This document shows positions 22,598 through 28,023 of a DNA stretch of 28,023 nucleotides, piece by piece. The stretch is from positions 1-28,023 of IMG/VR virus record IMGVR_UViG_3300010370_002556. One strand, given 5' to 3'. The notes below the pieces were generated by a model, which saw only the letters and a list, made by a program, of their open reading frames with translations, was not told the origin of the DNA and did no database searches. The stretch is from a virus. The position numbers and the translations under genes are program-made. Each line of letters opens with the position of its first letter. The stretch's first letter is position 1.

Positions 22598-23608
22598 ATG
22601 AAAAATGCATTAGTATTAGGTGGCGGTGGATTTATTGGTTCTCATCTTGTAAAACGTTTAAAACAAGAGGGCTATTGGGTTCGTGTTGTTGATTTAAAAA
22701 TGCCAGAGTTTGCTCCAACGCAAGCAGATCATTTTATCGTTGGTGATTTAAGAAGCCAAAAAACATGTGATGATGCGTTTGCTCACCGTCAGTTTGACGA
22801 AGTGTATCAGCTTGCGGCAGATATGGGTGGAGCTGGGTACATTTTTACAGGAGAAAACGATGCAAATATCATGCACAATTCTGCCCTTATTAACCTCAAT
22901 ATAGTAGAACGGTGTCTAGCAAATAAAGTTGGAAAGGTGTTTTATTCTTCGTCGGCATGTATGTATCCTGCATACAATCAAGAAGATCCAGATAATCCTA
23001 AATGTTCAGAAGATTCTGCGTATCCTGCAGCACCAGACAGCGAATACGGTTGGGAGAAACTGTTTAGTGAAAGACTGTACCTAGCATTTGCTAGAAATTA
23101 TGGTATGAATGTTCGAGTTGCTCGTTACCATAATATTTTTGGCCCAGAAGGAACGTGGGATGGTGGAAAAGAAAAAGCACCAGCAGCTCTTTGTCGTAAA
23201 GTAGCTCAAGCAAAAAACGGAACACATATTGATGTGTGGGGAGACGGAAAACAAACCCGATCATTCTTGTACATAGATGAATGTATAGAAGCAACTCGTC
23301 GTTTAATGAATTCTGATTTTACTGGACCCGTAAATATCGGATCTGAAGAAATGATTACAATCAATGATCTAGCAAAAATGGTTATTAATATTTCCAAGAA
23401 AGATCTGTCTGTGAATAATATTGCTGGACCTGTGGGAGTTCGTGGTCGTAATTCAGATAATAAATTATATGCAGAGAAAATAGGATGGCAACCTTCACAA
23501 ACTTTATATGATGGTATACAAAAAACATACGCTTGGATAAAATCTAAAGTAGATCGAAAAAGCACATCTACTGCTGACCTAGATATGATAGATCGATTTG
23601 CTAATTAA
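22598..23608 (+). CDS. GDP-mannose 3,5-epimerase (extended SDR)
   Basis: 336 aa. The closest family I can recall is plant GDP-D-mannose 3,5-epimerase, which converts GDP-mannose to GDP-L-galactose (and GDP-L-gulose). Shared blocks: 'LAADMGGAGYI', 'YSSSACMYP', 'SEYGWEKLFSE', 'RYHNIFGPEGTWDGGKEKAPAALCRK', 'WGDGKQTRSFLYIDECIEATRRL', 'PVNIGSEEM' and 'GVRGRNSDN'. Counting from the start, the Arabidopsis catalytic residues Cys145, Tyr174, Lys178 and Lys217 correspond to Cys121, Tyr150, Lys154 and Lys193: a constant offset of 24. NAD-binding glycines are Gly8, Gly11 and Gly14. A Shine-Dalgarno (GAGGTGAT) fixes the start. Codon use is less AT-rich than in the rest of the island, hinting at a separate origin. 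The GT10-type enzyme at 13823 is a candidate user of the product. Confidence 0.88.
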   Translation: MKNALVLGGGGFIGSHLVKRLKQEGYWVRVVDLKMPEFAPTQADHFIVGDLRSQKTCDDAFAHRQFDEVYQLAADMGGAGYIFTGENDANIMHNSALINLNIVERCLANKVGKVFYSSSACMYPAYNQEDPDNPKCSEDSAYPAAPDSEYGWEKLFSERLYLAFARNYGMNVRVARYHNIFGPEGTWDGGKEKAPAALCRKVAQAKNGTHIDVWGDGKQTRSFLYIDECIEATRRLMNSDFTGPVNIGSEEMITINDLAKMVINISKKDLSVNNIAGPVGVRGRNSDNKLYAEKIGWQPSQTLYDGIQKTYAWIKSKVDRKSTSTADLDMIDRFAN

Positions 23609-23624
23609 CTCAGGAGCTATATTA

Positions 23625-24866
23625 ATGCCTAAATTATGTTTGTCTATGATCGTAAAAAATGAAACTCACATTATTAAAGAGTGCTTTGACTCCATATATA
23701 AACATATTGACTATTGGGTTATTGTAGATACGGGATCTACGGATGGAACTCAAGAATTAATTAAAAATTATTTTGCTGAAAAAGGAATACCCGGCGAACT
23801 TCACGAACGTCCTTGGGTTAGCTTTGGTCACAATAGAAGCGAAGCTTTGGCTTTGTGTGATGGTAAAGCCGACTGGGCATGGATGATTGATGCAGATGAT
23901 TACATTGAAGGTTCTTTTAGTTTTCCTCCAGAAATACCACAAGAAGTTGACGGTTGGGCATTGAAGTTTGGTAGAGCAGAATTCAGTTGGTGGAGAACTC
24001 AAATTTTTCGTACTGGACGGGGATGGAAATATATTGGAGTTCTGCACGAATACCCCACAATAGAACCCGGTCCTCCTAAAATTGGAAAAATAGAGGGAGA
24101 ATATAGGATTGTGGCTCGTACTATGGGAGCTAGAAATGTAAACATAACTCCTGTAGAAAAATATAAAAAAGATGCTGAAGTTTTAGAAAATGCTTTAAAA
24201 GAAGAACCGAATAATATTCGTTATCAGTTTTATCTTGCACAAAGTTATTTCGATTCTCAACAATGGGAAAAGGCAGAAGAAGCGTATAAAAAGCGCATAG
24301 AAATGGGTGGTTGGGAAGAAGAGCAGTTCTATTCTGCTTTTCGTATAGGAATGTGCAGAGGTCTATTGAATAGACCTTGGGAAACAATTCAGCAGGGGTT
24401 CTTAGAAGCATGGGAACTAAGACCTACCCGAGCAGAGCCTCTATACCAGATAGCAAGAGTTTATCGTTTAATGGGCCATCCAAAATTGGGTTTCCTTTTT
24501 GCTAGAATGGCTTCAGAAATTCCATATCCACAAGACGATATTCTTTTCGTTCAGGACGACGTTTATAAGTATGGAATTTTAGACGAAATAGGTTCTACCG
24601 CATTTTATGCAGGTAAACCTCATATGGGTTACGCTGCTTGTAAAAAATTATTAGCAGAAAATCGTATGCCTCAAGAGCATGTGGAAAGAGTTCAAACAAA
24701 TTTAAATCAATATATAAAATTCTTTGAACACACCAACCAAATGGAAGCTGTACGCCAAATGGATGAACAAGTAAAACAACAAATGCAAAGAATACCACAA
24801 CCCCCTCCTCAGGTACTGCAAAAATCAAAAAAGTTTAAACAAAGACCAAAAGGCGTAAGTCGTTAA
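23625..24866 (+). CDS. GT2 glycosyltransferase with C-terminal TPR-like helical repeats
   Basis: 413 aa from ATG 23625, preceded by CAGGAG; an in-frame TTG at 23598 lies inside the upstream gene. The N-terminal GT-A domain has 'LCLSMIVKNETHIIKECFDSI', 'DYWVIVDTGSTDGTQELI' (TGSTDGT 36-42) and the DxD-type 'WMIDADDYI' (89-92), the GT2 nucleotide- and metal-binding set. Residues about 180-330 are helix pairs such as 'ALKEEPNNIRYQFYLAQSYFDSQQWEKAEEAYKKRIEM', typical of TPR repeats. The tail is Gln/Pro/Lys-rich. GT2-TPR proteins in T4-like marine phages commonly sit next to tail fibre genes, as here, so glycosylation of a virion protein is a reasonable guess. LPS modification is the alternative. 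Confidence 0.82.
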   Translation: MPKLCLSMIVKNETHIIKECFDSIYKHIDYWVIVDTGSTDGTQELIKNYFAEKGIPGELHERPWVSFGHNRSEALALCDGKADWAWMIDADDYIEGSFSFPPEIPQEVDGWALKFGRAEFSWWRTQIFRTGRGWKYIGVLHEYPTIEPGPPKIGKIEGEYRIVARTMGARNVNITPVEKYKKDAEVLENALKEEPNNIRYQFYLAQSYFDSQQWEKAEEAYKKRIEMGGWEEEQFYSAFRIGMCRGLLNRPWETIQQGFLEAWELRPTRAEPLYQIARVYRLMGHPKLGFLFARMASEIPYPQDDILFVQDDVYKYGILDEIGSTAFYAGKPHMGYAACKKLLAENRMPQEHVERVQTNLNQYIKFFEHTNQMEAVRQMDEQVKQQMQRIPQPPPQVLQKSKKFKQRPKGVSR

Positions 24867-24869
24867 GTC

Positions 24870-24877
24870 CATAAATA
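24870..24877 (+). promoter_or_regulatory. Late-promoter-like octamer CATAAATA, 5 bases before ATG
   Basis: CATAAATA ends 5 bases before the ATG at 24883, the same gap as at 2047 and 18741, and no Shine-Dalgarno is present. The octamer is part of an imperfect palindrome (CCATAAAT / ATTTATGG, 24869-24886) that includes the start codon, which could also form a small hairpin. It lies in the 16-base gap between genes, outside any coding sequence. Confidence 0.55.
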
Positions 24878-24882
24878 CATTT

Positions 24883-25302
24883 ATGGCAGCAAAATACGAC
24901 CTTACAATAAATAAAGGCACTAATTTTAATCTTTTTTTACAGTATCTCGGAACTGCAGATAACGCAATAACTCTAGCTGGGTTTTGTGCTTCAATGCAAA
25001 TTCGAAGATATAAAGATGATGATTATCCTATAGTTTTTCTTACCGGTAGAGGAGTTACTTCTGGTTATACTGCAGGATATACTTCAGGATACACCGGAAT
25101 TGGTGGAATAAGTTTAGATAAAAATATAGATGGAACTGCATTAACTGGTGGTATTCATATAAAAATGGGTTGGGAAACCACATCCAGAATACCAGTAGGC
25201 CGTCATTTATATGATTTAGAATTATCCATAGGAAATACTTACGTTAATAGAATCCTTGAAGGAAGAGTAGACGTAAATGGAGAGGTGAATCGTGAAAATT
25301 AA
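24883..25302 (+). CDS. Virion structural hypothetical protein (fibre/baseplate-associated)
   Basis: 139 aa. The N-terminus 'AAKYDLTINKGTNFNLFLQYLGTADNAITLAGFCASMQIR' resembles small proteins that precede tail fibre genes in T4-like marine phages and the N-terminal domain of phage baseplate upper proteins ('G-T----i----d-tGyt-r-qiR'). It contains a short perfect-like peptide repeat 'GYTAGYTSGYTG' (residues about 64-75). The remainder alternates strands: 'GIHIKMGWETTSRIPVGRHLYDLELS' and 'VNRILEGRVDVNGEV'. The start is fixed by the lack of a later Met and by homology to the 'AxKYDLTI' start. It is the first gene of the fibre region. Confidence 0.7.
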   Translation: MAAKYDLTINKGTNFNLFLQYLGTADNAITLAGFCASMQIRRYKDDDYPIVFLTGRGVTSGYTAGYTSGYTGIGGISLDKNIDGTALTGGIHIKMGWETTSRIPVGRHLYDLELSIGNTYVNRILEGRVDVNGEVNREN

Positions 25303-25414
25303 AATTCTAGAAACATCACAAATAACAACACCATCTATCGTGTATAGTGGACAACACCCTATTTTAAAATTAGTAATTAAAGAAATTATTAAATACGTAA
25401 CAGTATACGTGTAA
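25292..25414 (+). CDS. Very small protein (40 aa), GTG start
   Basis: Fills the gap between two structural genes. GTG at 25292 is preceded by GGAGAGG (about 25279-25285) and overlaps the end of the upstream gene by 11 bases. The frame is open for 40 codons to TAA at 25412-25414, one base before the ATG of the collagen-like fibre. The sequence starts [14 protein letters not shown] and continues with a hydrophobic/basic segment '[18 protein letters not shown]', possibly a single beta or amphipathic segment. There is no homology that I can recognise. The Shine-Dalgarno, overlap and exact fit to the gap support a real gene; it could be a capping or assembly peptide for the fibre. Confidence 0.55.
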   Translation: MKIKILETSQITTPSIVYSGQHPILKLVIKEIIKYVTVYV

Positions 25415-25415
25415 A

Positions 25416-26513
25416 ATGAAAAAGTTTAGTGGTTATTTTAAATCTGAAGAACCTAAAACTGAAATTAAAGAAGAAATCAGTTTTCAAGCTATAGCAGGGC
25501 CACAAGGACCAGAAGGTCCACAAGGACCCCCTGGACCTCCTGGCCCACAGGGACCTCCTGGAGAGGATGGATGGGCAGGACCACAGGGACTACAAGGACC
25601 AAAAGGTCCTCAGGGGGAAATGGGTCCTCAAGGCCCTCAGGGGGAAATGGGGCCTCAAGGTCTCCAAGGAGAAATGGGTCCTCAAGGAGAAATTGGTTCT
25701 CAAGGAGAAATGGGTCCTCAAGGCCCTCAGGGGGAAATCGGTCCTAAAGGAGAAATGGGGCCTCAAGGTCCTCAAGGAGAAATGGGGCCTCAAGGTCCTC
25801 AAGGAGAAATGGGTCCTCAAGGCCCTCAGGGGGAAATGGGTCCTCAAGGTCCTCGGGGAGAAATGGGTCCTCAAGGTCCTCGGGGAGAAATGGGCCCCCA
25901 AGGAATAAAGGGTGTTCAGGGAGTAAAAGGAGAACGTGGTATACAGGGGCCTTTAGGGCCCAAAGGGGACAGAGGACTACAGGGACCAATAGGTCCAAGA
26001 GGAGAAAAGGGACCACAAGGTCCCAAAGGAGATAAGGGAGATCCTGGTCAATCTGGAGTAGCTTCTGTTAAATATCCTTTGGTTTTAGAGGAAGGAGAGT
26101 TGTCTTTTGATGTTGATAAAATACAATCAATACTTTCTAAACTAGTAAAATCTAAAGGAGATGCAGAACAACTAGCAAAAAATTATGGTTGGCTTAGAGA
26201 GTTCCCTACCGGTGGTTTGGTTGCTGGAGGAGGAGGTGCTGTTGGTATTTACAATGATGGTGCTCGTGTTATAAAATCCGTAAATGATATTAACTTTAAA
26301 GGCAATGGTGTTACAGTTACACGAAAAGGAAAACAGGTAGATGTAGAAATAAATACAACAAACACTCCAGAATCTCCACGTACTATAACTGCATTTTTTG
26401 TGTATACAACAACACCTCAAGATAATGGAGAAACTGTAATAAATGGAGACCGTTGGTACAACGAAGATATTGGAAAAGTATTTACTTGGGTCGGAGCATG
26501 GGTAGAATTTTAA
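25416..26513 (+). CDS. Collagen-like tail fibre / virion fibre protein
   Basis: 365 aa. A short N-terminal segment (1-27, [13 protein letters not shown]...) is followed by 62 uninterrupted Gly-X-Y triplets (residues 28-213), rich in GPQ, GPR and GEM, which should form a collagen triple helix. Then comes a trimer-domain-like region ('[28 protein letters not shown]', a Gly-rich '[17 protein letters not shown]', and a beta stretch '[24 protein letters not shown]'). The terminal module is [17 protein letters not shown], ending AWVEF. Such proteins are found as side or tail fibres in T4-like phages. The product probably forms a long, thin, flexible fibre for host contact. No Shine-Dalgarno is obvious just before the ATG. 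Confidence 0.85.
   Translation: MKKFSGYFKSEEPKTEIKEEISFQAIAGPQGPEGPQGPPGPPGPQGPPGEDGWAGPQGLQGPKGPQGEMGPQGPQGEMGPQGLQGEMGPQGEIGSQGEMGPQGPQGEIGPKGEMGPQGPQGEMGPQGPQGEMGPQGPQGEMGPQGPRGEMGPQGPRGEMGPQGIKGVQGVKGERGIQGPLGPKGDRGLQGPIGPRGEKGPQGPKGDKGDPGQSGVASVKYPLVLEEGELSFDVDKIQSILSKLVKSKGDAEQLAKNYGWLREFPTGGLVAGGGGAVGIYNDGARVIKSVNDINFKGNGVTVTRKGKQVDVEINTTNTPESPRTITAFFVYTTTPQDNGETVINGDRWYNEDIGKVFTWVGAWVEF
25497..26054 (+). repeat. Tandem Gly-X-Y coding repeat (62 triplets; nested 27-base units)
   Basis: The collagen-like part of the fibre gene. Within it, bases 25606-25892 are nearly perfect 27-base units coding GPQGPQGEM, with variants ([24 protein letters not shown]). The last third (after 25893) is more diverged. 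The high similarity of neighbouring units suggests recent slippage or unequal recombination and a fibre length that can vary. Open frames on the other strand here are by-products of the repeat. Confidence 0.9.
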
Positions 26514-26514
26514 A

Positions 26515-26522
26515 GATAAATA
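26515..26522 (+). promoter_or_regulatory. Late-promoter-like octamer GATAAATA, 6 bases before ATG
   Basis: GATAAATA lies in the 15-base gap after the collagen-like fibre gene, 6 bases before the ATG at 26529, with no Shine-Dalgarno. This is the fourth octamer at the 5-6-base spacing. Confidence 0.52.
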
Positions 26523-26528
26523 TCATAT

Positions 26529-28023
26529 ATGCCAATAGATTTTCCTAGTAGTCCTACTTCTGGTCAAACGTACACCTTTAACAATATTCTGTGGTCTTGG
26601 AATAACAGTGTAGGTGCATGGGAACGTGTTTTTAGTGGTGGTGCTACAGGTGCTACAGGACTGGGTTATACTGGAGCAACTGGTCCTACAGGAGCAACCG
26701 GTGCTACGGGACCACAAGGAAACACAGGAGCAACTGGTCCAGTTGGCGATTACGTTATATCATTCAACGGATACACTGGTGCAGTCACAGGCTGGGCATC
26801 GTATAATGATGGTGCAGAATCTGGACTAGACACTGACCTTATACGTGGAATCTCGGGGCAACGTTTTGTAGAAAATCTACAGAGTGGTCTGCTATACGGA
26901 GGTCTACTCACAGTAAATGTGGGTAATACTGCAACTTTTGATGTGACCGCTGGCCGTGGTATTATTGTTACGCCCGGTGGTTCCACTAGTGGTTATCCTA
27001 ATGCAGTGATCACCTACATTAACTGGGAGGCTCAAACCGGGCTAACCGTTGCTAATCTTGCAGCATACGAAAACACGTGGGTCAAGATAAATTCGTCAGG
27101 AAATATAGTTCAATCAACCACCAAATGGACAGACAGCGAATACGACAACTCTATTCCGTTGGGTGTATTGGTCCATCCCAATAACACTTCTATAAATTTT
27201 GCTGTAGCTGTACCACACATGGCATACGGTCAACCGTCACAGCTAGATCCGTTTGTTCGGGCGTTTGGTCCTATAAAGATTTCAGGACACGAAATCAGTG
27301 CTAACGGAGCCAATCTCCAAGTAAATAAAAGCACTGGTGCAGCGTACATGATTGGTCGAAACTACACCACCAATCCAGACAGTCCAAACGTGGTGGAAGA
27401 CACCAACGCAACTCCCATATCAACCGTATACCGTTATTACCGTGACGGAACCGGTAAATTTGCAGTCGTCACTAACTCATCTATAGATCCTACCAAATGG
27501 GATGACGGAACTGGAACACTAAATTCTGTAGCCGGTGGTCAGTACACCATACAACGTTTGTTCTTCTTGCCCGGTGTTCCTAACGTGATTGCTGCATACT
27601 ACGGGCGACAAACGTACAACTCTATTGAAACTGCACAAGCAAACATTCCGTTTGAAACGTTTAGCGAAGACGATTCCACTGCTAATTTGGGAGTGTTTGG
27701 TGGATACCTTATTGTTAAGAGTGGAACCACACAATTAAACAACACAAGCGACGCTAAATTTATTAACAGTGGTATATTTAGAAATCTGTCTAATATTGGT
27801 GGTGGTGGTGTGGCAGCAACCAGTATAGACGATCTAACAGACGTAACAATTACATCTGCCACAAACGGTCAAGTATTAAAGTATAACGGTAGTGCTTGGG
27901 TAAACGGTACTGCTGTAACTTCATTTAATGGACTAGTTGGAGCTGTGCAAGGAGTATCCGCTGCTGTGGCAGGTACAGGAATTTCCGTGAGTGGAGCCAC
28001 AGGATCTGTAACTATTACAAATA
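26529..28023 (+). CDS. Large tail fibre / adhesin protein, 5' part (runs off the window)
   Basis: At least 498 codons, open to the last base, with no stop. The N-terminus 'MPIDFPSSPTSGQTYTFNNILWSWNNSVGAWERV' is the 'FPxxPxxGQxYxxNxxxWxW---W' start seen in phage fibre proteins. Residues 38-73 are a short Gly-Ala-Thr-rich collagen-like stretch (GATGATG, GPTGATGATGPQG). Then come beta-rich domains and, near the end, 'TSIDDLTDVTITSATNGQVLKYNGSAWVN', a module typical of tail fibres, and two copies of an SFNGxxGAVxG motif (about residues 78-88 and 462-472). The amino acid composition (Gly, Ser, Thr, Asn) fits an extended trimer. Codon use is less AT-rich than in the island. It lies directly after the collagen-like fibre, and probably works with it. 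Confidence 0.85.
   Translation, partial: MPIDFPSSPTSGQTYTFNNILWSWNNSVGAWERVFSGGATGATGLGYTGATGPTGATGATGPQGNTGATGPVGDYVISFNGYTGAVTGWASYNDGAESGLDTDLIRGISGQRFVENLQSGLLYGGLLTVNVGNTATFDVTAGRGIIVTPGGSTSGYPNAVITYINWEAQTGLTVANLAAYENTWVKINSSGNIVQSTTKWTDSEYDNSIPLGVLVHPNNTSINFAVAVPHMAYGQPSQLDPFVRAFGPIKISGHEISANGANLQVNKSTGAAYMIGRNYTTNPDSPNVVEDTNATPISTVYRYYRDGTGKFAVVTNSSIDPTKWDDGTGTLNSVAGGQYTIQRLFFLPGVPNVIAAYYGRQTYNSIETAQANIPFETFSEDDSTANLGVFGGYLIVKSGTTQLNNTSDAKFINSGIFRNLSNIGGGGVAATSIDDLTDVTITSATNGQVLKYNGSAWVNGTAVTSFNGLVGAVQGVSAAVAGTGISVSGATGSVTITN

Noticed and set aside
25497-26054. CRISPR array or other non-coding repeat
   Set aside because: The repeats are in-frame Gly-X-Y codons without spacers, so they belong to the collagen-like fibre gene. 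Long open frames on the other strand and in other frames here result from the repeat.

Overview
The window is a contiguous piece of a T4-like (Tevenvirinae/Kyanoviridae-type) myovirus genome. Every supported gene is on the + strand. The backbone order is gp22 (scaffold), gp23 (major capsid protein), a gp3/tail-tube-fold protein, uvsY, uvsW, an Sm-like protein, gp55, gp47, gp46, two unknowns, RNase H, a small basic protein, gp45, gp44, gp62 and regA. This is the order I recall for marine and freshwater cyanophage-like or pelagiphage-like T4 relatives rather than for T4 itself, where gp24 and other genes follow gp23. No photosynthesis genes, tRNAs or host genes are visible, so the host cannot be fixed from this window.

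Region 1 (2-2548) holds virion genes: the 3' end of the gp22 scaffold, the complete gp23, a strong 11-bp-stem terminator and a tail-tube-fold protein. Region 2 (2584-13175) is the recombination, replication and late-transcription core. It encodes the UvsY mediator, UvsW helicase, Mre11/Rad50-like gp47/gp46, the gp55 late sigma factor, RNase H, the gp45 clamp with its gp44/gp62 loader, and the RegA translational repressor. Genes overlap by 1-23 bases, so translation is probably coupled. gp43 (DNA polymerase), which follows regA in T4, is not here.

Region 3 (13178-24866) is a very AT-rich sugar and glycan island placed directly after regA. It holds several glycosyltransferases (a DxD GT-A type, a GT10/fucosyltransferase type, a GT-B/heptosyltransferase-like type, a DUF5672 type, a WavE type and a GT2-TPR type). 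It also holds a GalE-like epimerase, a transaldolase-family aldolase, a nucleotidyltransferase-HAD phosphatase-APH kinase fusion, three methyltransferase-like Rossmann proteins, and a GDP-mannose 3,5-epimerase that retains the catalytic set of the plant enzyme. Together these could build an unusual nucleotide sugar, transfer it and methylate it. Region 4 (24883-28023) encodes virion adhesin-type proteins: a small structural protein, a 40-aa protein, a collagen-like fibre with 62 uninterrupted Gly-X-Y triplets, and the start of a large fibre protein that runs off the window.

The most unusual signal is regulatory. At least six genes have a promoter-like element at a nearly fixed distance of 5-6 bases from the ATG and no Shine-Dalgarno sequence. 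Four have a T4-late-type octamer (xATAAATA) and two have a TTGAxT-N16-TATAAT sigma70-type promoter. At this spacing transcription should start at or next to the A of the ATG, which predicts leaderless late and early mRNAs. Other genes in the same window (gp23, 22598, 23625, 14689) carry ordinary Shine-Dalgarno sequences.
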